A stretch of 64,000 bases of DNA from Cubamyces lactineus (GCA_022376465.1 JACDTU010000019.1:186001-250000); one strand, 5' to 3'. Numbered from the stretch's first letter, positions 45,500-56,224 are shown. The notes: generated by a model from the letters alone, not told the origin. A program made the numbers and translations.

Positions 45500-47580
45500 G
45501 CATCCGGTATTGACCTTTGACAGTATCATAAGTGAAAACCTTCCCCTTAACCTACTTGCTGATAGCCTTCGGTCACATGCGTACATGACCTTCCCCTATG
45601 CCAACCCTCACGCAACTCTATAAACACAATCCCTCTGAGTTTAGTGACAACTCATCTTAGGAGCTCTCAGACAGGGAACCCTCTCCTTTGCTTCCAATCC
45701 CTCCGGTTCTGGCTTGCCTTCAGCCCGGAGCCCCAGCCCTAATACTCCCAACTCCTCACAATGAAAGTGCATCAATGTCTTAGTTGATCAGACCCACATC
45801 TGCGTTCATCATCACCCCCGATCCATTCACACTTCCTCTGCCCGTATTTGGCCCAGTTCCCCTCATATGCCATAAGAATTGTCAATCAGTTTGTCTCCCT
45901 TGAACCAGATCTTGCAATATTCTAGGAATCCCTTCCCTTCCTGACCCTGATTCTTTCCCAACAACGCAAAGTTCGATGACCGAGTCAACAAGGTCTATAA
46001 GTAGTATGTATAATACTTGGAGCTGGAATCAGCCTCATGACAACTTTGCCTTCCCGGATGAGGCCATCTCACGAGGTTTTCTGCTGAGTAACTGTGCCAC
46101 TGCACCCTTCCATACAAAACCTTTCTATGCTGAACTCTTGTACCATTGCCCCTGTTTCCTATTCCACATCATCAACTAGCTCTCAGAATCCCTCTGCTGA
46201 GAGGAACAGCTGCTAATTGGTCACAAGGACTATTTGTTCCATTACTGTTACCCCATCCTCATCAAAGAAGTCCCAGCTAGCCATCTCAACATTTGATTCC
46301 TTCCTCCCAATGACGGACGCCATTCATGTCACCCAATCCTTGTGTGCATGACTCGAGTTCTGATGTCGAATTGGTAGTGCCATGCAACCTGTTCTTAGCA
46401 TCTGGAATGGCAACAACTATACATCCAATTGGATCACAGTCTTTACAAAAGACAGAGCACCCAACCACATAGCCTTTGAGAACCCACCCCCTGACACTTG
46501 TCTTGCTCTCTGTATCTCCCAATGTTCCCATGACTAATGCACATACTTGGTTACAAACCCTCTTACTGCCTCTCTGCCCCTCACAATACCAATTTCACTG
46601 ATATCCCCGGAACTTTGCACATCAATTGGGGGCTCACAGCTATTGAACACCCCAAACCACTGTCCCGACCTAGACCAGAGTTTATCTCAACTCACTATTG
46701 AGGACATCATTTACACCCACATCTAATCCAAGCATGGAAAGCACATCAGCAGTTTTCAGTCTCTCAGCAGAAGTACAGTTCATCTGCTCAATTGTATGAG
46801 AGCTTCCACAGCCACAGGTCCCCACTGGGTCCTAGCCTGAATTGAAAGACCCCCACTTTACAGACATGAGAATATTTCACAGAATTCAAGCAAATATGCA
46901 CACAGGTGGGATACAGTTGCAAAGGTGCAATGACAAGATGGTGCTCATCTTGCAGCAAGGGATCTGATCAGACATTGTGAAGATGATTTACTGGGCCAGG
47001 ATCAACATCCCCGACTGGAAGTCGAGAGTATTTGACATCATAAGCTGTTATGGGAAGCCATTGCCCAATTCCCATACAAGCCCCTGCTCAAGCTCCCTCG
47101 TTCTGTGCCCATACCAGCCTATGTTCCAACTCAGACCCAACATGACGGGATTTATGGTGGATGCAGACAGTTGATGGATCTCAATTGTCTCTGTCAAGTG
47201 CTGGATGAAGAAGAAAGATGCAGGAATGTGTGGGGACCCGTGGCACATCCCTCACCATAAGACTCTGGCACAAGTGGGAAGAAGATTCGCATCAGGAGCT
47301 TTTTGGTGAGGTCAGGAACTCCGTCATGGAAGATCCTATCAATCTATGCATTCCTCTTCTATATCTATCAACTGCTTCTTTGTGCTAGACATTGAAGAAG
47401 CTGATCAATCTGTACTATATACCCTGTTCTTATAATTTACATCTACCGAAGAGGTGTCTCCTCGTGAGCACAGCCGGCATGAACCAGTGCTTAATTCCTC
47501 TTCAAATAATATTCAAAATACTCTGAGCGTGATAGAACCCAAACCAAACATCTTGTATCTACTGCACTTTGCGGGATGAC
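45500..47580. other. Unassigned AT-rich region
   Basis: Only short broken open frames on both strands. Probably decayed transposon sequence, but no domain block is clear enough to name a family. No RNA gene seen. Confidence 0.45.
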
Positions 47581-47589
47581 TACCTTATC

Positions 47590-47902
47590 TACAACAACGC
47601 ACTGGCCTTTGCCTTTGAGTCTATAGCAGAGCATGCGCTCAAGGTGAGTGAATAGCCCTCCGGAGAGCGCAGATCAATCTCTGAGGTCATGCAGCTTGCA
47701 CCTGAGGAGTGCGAGTACTGGCTGAAGGCTGCACAGGATGGGATCCAGTCCTTGGCGGAGAACTGCACCTTTGAGCTCGTCCAGCTGCCTTGGGGGCGCA
47801 AGGCCACTGGTTCTCAATGGGTCTTTTGCATCAAGCGCAATGCAGATGGCTCCATTGAGCGGTACAAGGACCATCTTGTCGCCAAGGGCTTCTCCCAGTG
47901 CA
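47590..47902 (+). pseudogene. Copia reverse transcriptase, first part, interrupted
   Basis: AFAFESIAEHALKV, then WLKAAQDGIQSLAENCTFELVQLP and GSQWVFCIKRNADGSIERYKDHLVAKGFSQ, the start of a Ty1/copia RT. It stops at 47902 where a DNA transposon is inserted and resumes at 50043 with the next RT block (PKWALIRTILALAALEDLEL, then VDVSSAYLNGKL) up to about 50175. One stop is near 47655. Confidence 0.85.
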
Positions 47903-48076
47903 AAACAATAGACTGCGGGGGTCCGCCGCGAGCGGGGGTGCCTTGTTTGGCTCCCTGCCTGATATAGCAGGTACGAGCGCTTGTAGCACTCGCGGTTGAG
48001 TCATGCGCAAGGCAGCGTCATTGGAATTCCAGCACTCATTCACTCATTCTTTGACCAACTACCTGCTGTATACGCT

Positions 48077-49158
48077 ATGGGCAATCAACGACATATATCT
48101 GATGAACAGAAAGAACTCATTCTGACAATGTCTGGGTGCCTCCATGCCAAAGAGATCTCAGCTCTCATTGGGTGCAGTGCTCGCACCGTGAGACGGGTCC
48201 TACAAACCTATCGGGAGACTAGGCAGGTGTCACGGAAGCCACTACAAGTAGGACGCCCCCGTGAGCTGACCGGACTCGAAGTCTCTGTATGAATCATCAT
48301 GAATGTACCTGGGTGACTTCACATCAAATATTGCTATAGTATCTCGAGTCACTTGTTGAGAGACAACCTGACATTTTACTCGATGAGCTACGGCAACAAG
48401 TAGCGGTGAACCGGTCAACAATCTCACGGTGCCTCCATCAATGTGGCTATTCATCTAAGAAGGCATGTGTGGTGAAACTCATGAAAAGTAGAGGTTTCTT
48501 ATACAATGTTGCACATACGTTGCACGCCCAGCTCTTGAGCGGAATGAGGACGTACGGTTTACAACAAGATGGACATATGGTTGGGCCCCTGTTGGTGATC
48601 GTGCCCGTCGGCGTGGCTACTTTGTCCGTGGTACCAGGTCCGTAGTGAAACTTGAGATCCATACAACTGAGCTAAGGGAATATGTAGATATTCAATCCTA
48701 CCTGCCATATCCCTGGATGGTGTTCTCCATCTCGACATCCTGACACATTCCTGGAATGCCACTGAGTTCGAAAAATTCATTGATGTTCCGTTGGACAACA
48801 TGAATCCCTGGCCACAAAAGAACTCAGTGCTAGTGATGAACAATGCTTCCATTCATCATTTCGAGGGTTTACGCCAGATTGTGGAGTCACGGTAGGGTTC
48901 CAATATAATACATATATGCTCGCTTGTATTTGCCACCATACTCACCAGACTGTAATCCCATTGCAGAAGGCTTCTCTGCAATGAAGGCCTAGATTCTACG
49001 GAACAAGGACTACATCCGTGGAGAGATGGGAGAGGAGGTGCCGTGTGATCCACGAAAGTTGCTTTGGATGCCGTATACTCAACTATGACTGTCAACCGGA
49101 GAACATCCGTGGCTGGTTTGCTCACTCAGGCTACACTCACTGGGTTCTCGAAGACTAG
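48077..49158 (+). pseudogene. IS630-like DDE transposase, inactivated
   Basis: Starts with a homeodomain-like HTH (KELILTMSGCLHAKEISALI then SARTVRRVLQTYRE); a 53-nt intron 48287-48339 joins it to SLVERQPDILLDELRQQ. The WAPVGDRARRRGYFVRG block near 48570 and ATEFEKFIDVPLDN and YSPDCNPIAEGFSAMKA blocks follow in changing frames. The second catalytic Asp is Asn (VLVMNNASIHH) and the catalytic Glu region reads NPIAEG; the first Asp region is lost. Not functional. Confidence 0.8.
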
Positions 49159-49314
49159 GTTGAATTATGACTACGCAGAAACATAAGCTCTAATAATCAG
49201 TGGTCTATCATAGAGCAGGGTCAATGTTCTCATCACCTTGTCCCTGGTGCTGATGAGCAACAGGCACACGAGAGCCTCTCCTTCACAATGCGTAGCTCCT
49301 CATTGTATGCAATC

Positions 49315-49871
49315 TCAACAGGACGGGGGTTTCAAAACGTAGAAAAGGCTCGGATCGATTTGCTGGTAGAACCTGGTAGCTGAGACGGGCTTGGTTGCCT
49401 TCATCAAGGCCCATAAACTCACGTATGCGCCCAAGACCTCCTCCGGTGGGAGGTTAGCCGCCAGCTTGAATGAGGCTTGTATGACGGGCTGGCTGTCTTT
49501 GGTGGTGTTAATAGGTGCAAGAACAGCAACTTGCTCTGTGTTGATCATAAGCTAGTGTCAAGAGAAACGTGAAATACCTGCTGATGTCAATACTCACTTG
49601 CTTCAACAGGACCATAGTGGCCACCTGGCGCCGGCATTGGTGCACCCCCCTGAGGTGCTGGCTGAGTCCCACCCGCTCTGCTTGAGGTAGATTGATGCCT
49701 GCGCTGAACCCTCCAGGAGCATTGAGAGCTGCAAGCGCATACGCAGCGGGGTGCTGGTAGAGGCCCTTGGCCCAATAAGTAGCGGTATATCGCCCCTCGG
49801 GGCAGGTTTCGTGGATTCTCTAGCGGGTACTGATGGTCTTGAGCATAGTAACGATCGTGGGGGTGTTGCAT
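49315..49871 (-). CDS. Accessory protein gene of the DDE transposon, unknown function
   Basis: Unrecognised. Two exons, 49871-49598 and 49535-49315, around a 62-nt GT-AG intron, give 164 aa without a stop. The first 60 residues are rich in Tyr, Arg, His and Pro, a Gln/Pro/Gly-rich linker follows, and the C-terminal 70 residues (QVAVLAPINTTKD then VLGAYVSLWALMKATK) look folded and helical. It is convergent to the transposase within the same terminal repeats, so it is likely a second gene of the element. The unbroken frame contrasts with the ruined transposase. Confidence 0.5.
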
Positions 49872-50179
49872 GCAGAACGGGAAGCTCAGTAATAGTGAAC
49901 GTAGAGGAATAGAGACGACAAACACATCACGACACGAGCTTGACACGCGGGTGCTACCAGCGCTCGTACCTGCTATATCAGGCAGGGAGCCAAACGAGGC
50001 ACGCCCGCTCGCGGCGGACCCCCGCGGTCTATCGTTTTGCAACGGGCTGTAATGACTTTTGCTCCTATACCTAAATGGGCATTGATTCGCACCATCCTCG
50101 CACTAGCAGCCCTGGAGGACCTCGAGCTTGAGTCTGTGGACGTCTCCTCTGCCTATCTGAATGGCAAACTGACATATGG

Positions 50180-50990
50180 TGCATAGCCTGTAGTCTCCAA
50201 GCAATCAATATCAATAGCAAACTTGATAGCAAGCTGTTTACTCTGTTTCTGTGTGGTACCAACACATAGTCACAACATCTGAGTGACCATGCAGTTTTCA
50301 CATTCCATGTGGCCATTTGTTTCAGGGTAGTACATTGTAGCTGAACAGCAACAAGATGATGTAAGTGAGTCCGGAATGTGCTTAGGTAAAGCAAGTTCAC
50401 TAATGTGTGTGGCATGCGCTGTGTAGTTGATATACCTCAGCAAATACAAGTTCTGCCTGACAGTATAGGTTATCTGACATCATAGTAGGTGAACCATACC
50501 AGTCAAGTGGTCAATGCCAACTGCATGGGATCATGGGCACCGTTATGGTCCTTGGGCCTCGGAAGAGAACCAACATCAACATACTGATAACCTCCAATTG
50601 CATCATCGACATGGTGATTGTGCAGCTCAGCCTTGCTTGTTTACAGGAGATACAGAAGCAGCAGACATCCCTGCCATTATCTTCCACCAGATATAGTTGC
50701 ACAGCAAGGTTGTGGTCTTGTAGGAGCCGAAGTGAGCCAAGAGCATGTGAGCATGGTGTACAATCATCTTCCTTGTGCCTCCGCCATTGTGCAGGACATA
50801 CAGCTTGTACCTATGGTAGCCTTCTCATGCAAGAAGATCAGACTGTCAGCTTAGGTCCCGAAATTCTTGAGAGCCCAGGGAGCGTTCAAAACACTCTCAA
50901 TGAACTGATTTTCACTTTAGTGGTTGCTCTGTGCTTCCCACAAGCAAGAGACAGATTGGTCAAGATTATCACTGGATCCTGCACATACCC
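50180..50990 (-). pseudogene. Gypsy integrase fragment of a different family
   Basis: Minus-strand reading, with stops, gives an integrase zinc-region pattern (YKLYVLHNGGGTRKMIVHHAHM then LLAHFGSYKT and WWKIMAGM, 50650-50830) and a core beginning (GIDHLTGMVHL, 50495-50530). The sequence differs from the chromovirus at 52.9 kb. The rest is too decayed to place. Confidence 0.5.
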
Positions 50991-50999
50991 TGATTAAGA

Positions 51000-51754
51000 C
51001 TGACGATGGACAGCCTCAGCATCCAGATCACCATATTCCTCTCTGATGGGCCGGCCTTGCAATAGGATCAGTAGCCTATATCTCTGTTGGTCTGGGGCTT
51101 TGTTAAGGACAAAGCTCCATTGCCATCCGCACAGTGGCTTCCACGCCAGCAATAGGTAGATATGGATGTTGTGAACAAGTACCATGGCAATGACTCCCCA
51201 TCCATCATAAGAAATGTACTCTGAGGCAGTGCTGACATGCATGAAAGTTAATTTAATTAAACCAAGCTCTGACTAAAGTGACTGGATCAGACATTGGATC
51301 GAGAACACTTCATGAGTTAGTTTGTAGAAATGAAAGTGACTTGGATAGGACTCAAATTGTCCTCAGGTAGTTTACGGAGACCTCGGTGTAGGTCTGATGA
51401 TGATGGCTAAGGCTTGACTGACAATTTTAATAAGTTCTCACAAGACTTCGCTACCTCTGCACTTATGAGAGGCTAAAGTTCAGGTGGGAAAAGCTTCCCT
51501 CTCATTCTATGGGACTACCACTACTTGTATATATGTATCACGGGAGAATTTTATAACAATAGAACCTTATTGCTAATGGGTGTCTTTGGTTGAATATATG
51601 AGGCAAAGAAAGAGACATGAACAATAATGAGTCAAGCAATAGAACTGGAGAACAATTAGCTCTTTGACCAAAGTGACTGAGAAGAGACCATCCATTTTCT
51701 AATACTGTGAGCCATCCCCTACTCCAACAGTTCCAATAGGTCTTGGACATTGCC
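51000..51754. other. Unassigned spacer
   Basis: No supported open frame or terminal repeat. A TATATATG motif and the sequence around 51520-51580 could belong to an LTR, but I could not find its partner. Confidence 0.4.
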
Positions 51755-52878
51755 TCGGATGATGTCATATTCAGCATGCCATGAATTCACAGATACTTTC
51801 AAGCCAGATATTATCAAGAAGGAGCAGCGAATCCATACATTCCAATGTGAACACAGCCCACCCAAGGGAATGCTATGGAATTATCCTGTCAAACCTCTAA
51901 ATCAAGATCTGGTTGTCTCATTTGTGTGTGCTCTATCGGATGAGGACGAGGAAGACCCAGACTCCGAAAGACTTACATTCAATCCTTCGAGGACAATTGA
52001 ATAATGGTATCGCAAGAAGAAGATTTGAAGGATTAATAAGTTTATGGAGATCGCTATAGCAGCAAAAAAAGATCAGAAGGAAAGGACCTTGGACGAAATC
52101 CTGCCGGATTTTGTAAAGGACTATCAACAGGTCTTTGAGAAGAAGGCAGCAAGTAGATTTCCACCCTTGAGACCATGGGACCATGCAATTGAATTCAAGA
52201 AGGACTTTGATTATAACACCAAAGGGTCATGGAGGAAGATCTACCCGCTGACTTATACGGAACGTGCAGAACTCAACAAGTTCATTGTGGAGAATCTCGA
52301 GAAGGGATATATTTGAAAATCCAAGTCTCCTCTAGCCTCGCCATTTTTCTTTGTCACCAAGAAAGATGGAAGTCTTCGACCGGTTCAAGATTACCGGGCT
52401 CTTAACGAAGAGACAGTGAAAAATGCATACCCTTTGCCACTCATTAGCGACATTATTGACCAGCTGAAGGGGGTCACAATATTCACCAAACTTGATGTGC
52501 GAGCAGAATACAAAAATGTTCACATCAAGGAAGTGGAAAGCTGTGTTTATTACACCAAGTGGATGGTTCGAACTAATGGCCAGGTTTTTGGTTTGTGCAA
52601 TGCACCAGCTGCATTCCAAAATATGATGAATAACATCTTGTGGGATATGCTCCAGGCATTTATGTGGATGTGATCCTAATATTCTCATACAATGTTGAAG
52701 AACACCACAAAAGGACAAGGAGAGCCTTACAACAGGTCCAAGACAGTGACCTATTCCTGAGGGCAGAATCATGCAAATTTGGTAGGCAAAGACTTGAATT
52801 CTTAAGATTGATAATCTGTCCAGGAGTAGCCCTATGAATCCCATAACACTTAAGGCAATCATTGAGTGGGAACCACTA
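51755..52878 (+). pseudogene. Decayed chromovirus pol (protease end to RT), target of the young insertion
   Basis: Related to 56540-57720 of the young pol, with TAA after SRTIE and TGA shortly after, and further stops in the RT (after YMxD-equivalent MWM and CPGVAL). It continues at 61788-61859 (KTVRQVQAFLELRDFY-like) on the other side of the young element. From 51795 to 52262 it is nearly identical to 36415-35945 of the old minus-strand copy. Confidence 0.85.
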
Positions 52879-53420
52879 TGTTACGAATGTACGATAGGCG
52901 TGTTACGAACTTTACGAACTGGTACAGTATCTGCTTCGATCTCTGTACGATACAGATATGGCGGACTCTAGGATTCTAGCTACGGTTCTATAAGACAGGA
53001 ATGGTCTCGTATTATCTAGGACACTCTAGGACTTTCTATGCACAGTCACTTCTGCACAGTGCACAGTTAATTCCGCGCAGTGCACAGGCGCTTCTGCACA
53101 GTCCACAGCAGCACTGCCACAGTGTTACTAGGTTCGACTAGCGCTGACTACTACGTACCAGAAAGTCCGTGTATACGCTAGAACATTCCGTCTACAGGCC
53201 TGCATACATGTATATAAGAGGCGACGCCATAGAGCGACCCTCAGCTTTCAGTCTCTTCGCGAAATACGACTTTGGTTGCTCGTTAACTCGCTTTCAACTG
53301 CAAATACTACTACGCGCTTATCTTCGACAAGCTAGGGCTAGTAGCTGAATAGATACAAGCTCTCTATTCATTGACGTCTTAAGGCTTGATAGTTTAAGAG
53401 TCACGCTCGAAAGCGTAACA
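52879..53420 (+). repeat. 5' LTR of the young chromovirus
   Basis: TG...CA ends with 7-bp inverted termini (TGTTACG and CGTAACA). By the start site predicted at 53243, U3 is 364 bp and R plus U5 178 bp. U3 contains short repeated GCACAGT units (53039-53110). Confidence 0.95.
53211..53243 (+). promoter_or_regulatory. LTR core promoter: TATA box and predicted start site
   Basis: TATATAAG at 53211-53218 and a TCAG initiator-like site with A at 53243, 32 bp downstream. The A is also the exact start of the 12-nt match to the primer site, which supports it independently. Confidence 0.75.
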
Positions 53421-53422
53421 TT

Positions 53423-53434
53423 AGACTGAAAGCT
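53423..53434 (+). other. Self-primer binding site for reverse transcription
   Basis: AGACTGAAAGCT lies 2 nt inside the 5' LTR and is perfectly complementary to the first 12 nt of the predicted transcript (AGCTTTCAGTCT, 53243-53254). No TGG-type tRNA primer site is present. The arrangement matches the known self-priming of Tf1-type chromoviruses. Confidence 0.78.
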
Positions 53435-53446
53435 TTAACCCTCCAC

Positions 53447-54322
53447 TTGTTAAAAGTGCAGAGGCCTACGTCGGAAGACAACGACTACGAAACGCATCAG
53501 AACTCTCTCTTGCTCGTAACGTACAGAGAGACGATAGTCAATACGGAGGGAACTACACAACCCCCATTGCGACAATCACCCAGGGTACTAGGCGGAAGGA
53601 ACAAAACACTGCCGAGCTTACCACCACTCGCGATCCCGGAGAATATAGTTGCTCTCCCAAGATCGCCAGGAGGATCCCCATTCCCCTTGATAAGAGGTTT
53701 TAGCTCGACAATCCCTTACGTAGAAAGTACCAGTTCGACATCGTCGGGTCGGAGCACTCGAGTATCGGAACAAGAACCCGCGTTTCAGAGAACAGACGAG
53801 TGGAGAGAATATAGGAATTCTCTGGCCATTCAGGCGGAATCAGGAGTAGCAATAGGCGTACCCATTCCAACCCGAGCGAGTCCAGGAACGGATAGTTCGG
53901 ATCGATCGACTCCAGAAACTAGTGTTGAAGAAGCATCCTCAACGGCAGGGATATTCTATCGGAGAACACAGCTTCCGGTGCACGCGATCGATACACTTCG
54001 AGTTATAGCAGATAACTTGGAAGTACTAGGACAGGAAGACTTCACGAGGAGATATCACGCGACTCTCGAACGAGCCCATCGATACATAACTCAGGTCATC
54101 CAGACACTCGAATTTATTCCAAGACAAGCTGTTACACCTCCAACGAGGGTACGGAACTTTGCGGGATATCTTCAGAACCAGATTGACTACCTGCGAGCAA
54201 AGGTCCTCAATCCGGAGAACTACGCAGATATAGACCTCGAAGAAAATCTTAGGAAATTTCGTAGTTGCCTCCGAGCTAGGGAACTACATCAGGCTTTCCT
54301 ACGACAAGCACAACGTGTATGA
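53447..54322 (+). CDS. Chromovirus ORF1, 291 codons without any ATG
   Basis: Unrecognised protein. The frame is open from 53393 to the TGA at 54320-54322 and has no ATG; the start shown (TTG) is arbitrary. In-frame near-cognate codons include ATT 53420, CTG 53426 (A at -3), TTG 53447, GTG 53456 and ACG 53468. The first half is Ser/Pro/Thr-rich; the second (from about residue 150 of the frame shown) is helical and charged, and is conserved in the decayed copy at 41.1-41.6 kb. The stop overlaps the gag ATG as ATGA. It could be an accessory Gag-like protein. Alternatives: an intron supplying an ATG, or loss of the original ATG. Confidence 0.7.
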   Translation: MLKVQRPTSEDNDYETHQNSLLLVTYRETIVNTEGTTQPPLRQSPRVLGGRNKTLPSLPPLAIPENIVALPRSPGGSPFPLIRGFSSTIPYVESTSSTSSGRSTRVSEQEPAFQRTDEWREYRNSLAIQAESGVAIGVPIPTRASPGTDSSDRSTPETSVEEASSTAGIFYRRTQLPVHAIDTLRVIADNLEVLGQEDFTRRYHATLERAHRYITQVIQTLEFIPRQAVTPPTRVRNFAGYLQNQIDYLRAKVLNPENYADIDLEENLRKFRSCLRARELHQAFLRQAQRV

Positions 54323-56193
54323 GTTCAGCTGAACCATATAGTTGTTCAAGGTTATATCATCTCTACAACTCCGACAAAGCTCGGGACGTATACTATCGAG
54401 AAAGCGTAGACAAGTGGAATTTTTGCACCAACGAAAGGTGTCCACTTCGGTACAACACTAAGGAGGTTCCAAACGTCAAGCACGCATCGGCTTTAATCCT
54501 AACACACTCTTCACAAGAGCGGGATATTACTAACACCCACGGACGACAACCCGCGTTAGTCAAGAAGCCACTACTTGCTGGAAAAGCTACTGGTCGGATT
54601 AATAGTCCGAGAGTTGTGTCAGGATCGTTTCCGACTTCAAGAGTAGGAACCCCAAAACCTCAAGAATCCGAATCACCTAAGGAATCAGGTCCATCCTTCA
54701 AGGAGAAAGGAAAGGAGACCGAACCGCCTAAGGTAGAGGACTCGGACAAGGAGGACGAGACTTTTCGGACGACGGTCGAAGCACCTGAACCGAAAATCGA
54801 GGAAACTATTCGGATTAAGGTCGTAGTACCTGCACCGAAAACAGAAGACACTCGGGTAGAGGCAGAAACACCTGAACCGAGAGAAGAGCATATTCAGACA
54901 GAGGTCGAGGAGACTAAATCTGAATTGGAGTATACTGGTCGCAGCGCAACCCCAGAATTTGTACGAAAATCAGTACCATCGTACATGTCGGGAACAGCGA
55001 CAGGAGAGTCCATTTCTGGAGCCCATAGATATGCGTTCACTCCGCAAGGGCAAGGCTCAGAAGGAGAAAGATACGGGTCTTTATCAAGTGGACCAGCCCC
55101 TCGGGCAACGGCAATTTCTGGAGGAGTTATCAATCCTTCTGGAGGTGGAGGAGGAGGCGGACCAGGTAGGCCCGGAGGTCGGCCTGACCCTGAGCCTTCA
55201 GATCCCTACTCCCCAGGAGGAGGACCACCAGGACCAGACCCAGACCCGGAACCGCAAGAAGCTCCAGGAAATGCGCCGCAAGGACACGGAAAGGGCAAGA
55301 TCAAGGACCCTGAGGTCTTCAACGGAGACCGAGACAAAACCAGGTCCTTCCTCAATCAACTGTTCCTGTTATTCACGGCGCGACCCCACGACTTCGTTAA
55401 TGATTACACGAAGGTGGCGACGGCCCTGTCCTTCATGGAAGGGGACAATATAAACTACTGGAAGGACATCACAATTCAGCGAGCTGAAGAGGAAATTAGA
55501 CCGGGAGTCTATCGAGGATTTGACTCTTGGCCGGTCTTCAAGAGGAATTTCCTGCTCGCATTTGCCCCAGTAGACGAGGTGGACGACTCTATGGTTAATC
55601 TCACGACAATACAGCTCAAGGACTACTCTTCAGTTGATGAGTTCAATGCGAGGTTCATGGATCTAGCTCTCAAGGGAAAAATTCTGGACCCAGCAGCGCA
55701 ACTGGCCCTGTACAGAAATGCGCTTCCAGAATATTTACTTAAGAAGATATCCATGTCGTACCCTCCGCCGACGACCATTGAAGAGTGGATGACTAGGACT
55801 AAGGAGATCGACCATAGCTATCACCTTACGGAGAAGATTTTGGCTAATCGTAGAGGACGCAAGGCCAAAACCTCGAAGACTAGGAAGAATGTCAAGACGG
55901 TTAATATCGAGGACGACTCGCTCGATATTAACAAGCTCTCTGTCAAGGAGAGACAGGAGCTGCAAGACAAGGGACTATGTTTCCGGTGCAGGAAGCCGGG
56001 ACATATTTCCAGAGACTGTCCTTCTAAACCTAAGAAGCCCGGCAAACCTGTCAGTCGGAAGGTACGACAGGTTACCGACGAGGACTTAGAGGACGAATCT
56101 GAGGAGATCTCAGACGAAGAGGACGACGAGGACGAAGAGGACAATATTTCTATTAACGCACTCAGGGCTACAGATTTCGAGACGGGTTTTTAG
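54319..56193 (+). CDS. Gag polyprotein with CCHC zinc knuckle
   Basis: 624 aa from the first ATG of the predicted transcript. Residues 1-230 are charged and repetitive; a Gly/Pro-rich stretch follows (about 275-320). The capsid-like Retrotrans_gag domain covers about 330-500 (RSFLNQLFLLFTARP, FLLAFAPVDEV, LPEYLLKKI). The zinc knuckle CFRCRKPGHISRDC is at residues 554-567. The tail is strongly acidic. It forms the particle and packages RNA. The last codons before the stop make a frameshift site (see 56184). Gag and ORF1 overlap by 4 nt. Confidence 0.9.
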   Translation: MSSAEPYSCSRLYHLYNSDKARDVYYRESVDKWNFCTNERCPLRYNTKEVPNVKHASALILTHSSQERDITNTHGRQPALVKKPLLAGKATGRINSPRVVSGSFPTSRVGTPKPQESESPKESGPSFKEKGKETEPPKVEDSDKEDETFRTTVEAPEPKIEETIRIKVVVPAPKTEDTRVEAETPEPREEHIQTEVEETKSELEYTGRSATPEFVRKSVPSYMSGTATGESISGAHRYAFTPQGQGSEGERYGSLSSGPAPRATAISGGVINPSGGGGGGGPGRPGGRPDPEPSDPYSPGGGPPGPDPDPEPQEAPGNAPQGHGKGKIKDPEVFNGDRDKTRSFLNQLFLLFTARPHDFVNDYTKVATALSFMEGDNINYWKDITIQRAEEEIRPGVYRGFDSWPVFKRNFLLAFAPVDEVDDSMVNLTTIQLKDYSSVDEFNARFMDLALKGKILDPAAQLALYRNALPEYLLKKISMSYPPPTTIEEWMTRTKEIDHSYHLTEKILANRRGRKAKTSKTRKNVKTVNIEDDSLDINKLSVKERQELQDKGLCFRCRKPGHISRDCPSKPKKPGKPVSRKVRQVTDEDLEDESEEISDEEDDEDEEDNISINALRATDFETGF

Positions 56194-56224
56194 GCAGGCA
56201 AGCAGACTCGACGCCTGACTTGCC
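56184..56224 (+). promoter_or_regulatory. -1 ribosomal frameshift signal at the gag end
   Basis: Heptamer GGGTTTT at 56184-56190 stands in the gag frame as G GGT TTT, directly before the TAG stop. The pol frame is open across it (ttt tta ggc). A hairpin GGCAAG/CTTGCC (56197-56202 with 56219-56224) begins 6 nt downstream, the usual spacing. Confidence 0.72.

Larger units (their letters stand above)
47903..50038 (+). mobile_element. IS630/Tc1-like DDE transposon with 92-bp terminal repeats
   Basis: Terminal inverted repeats of about 92 bp with six differences, starting AAACAATAGACTGCGGGGG (left) and AAACGATAGACCGCGGGGG (right, complement). TGCA stands on both sides (47899-47902, 50039-50042), and the copia RT reads on after removing the insert, which fixes the boundaries within a few bases. 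It carries a broken transposase on the plus strand and a small intact-looking gene on the minus strand. Confidence 0.82.
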
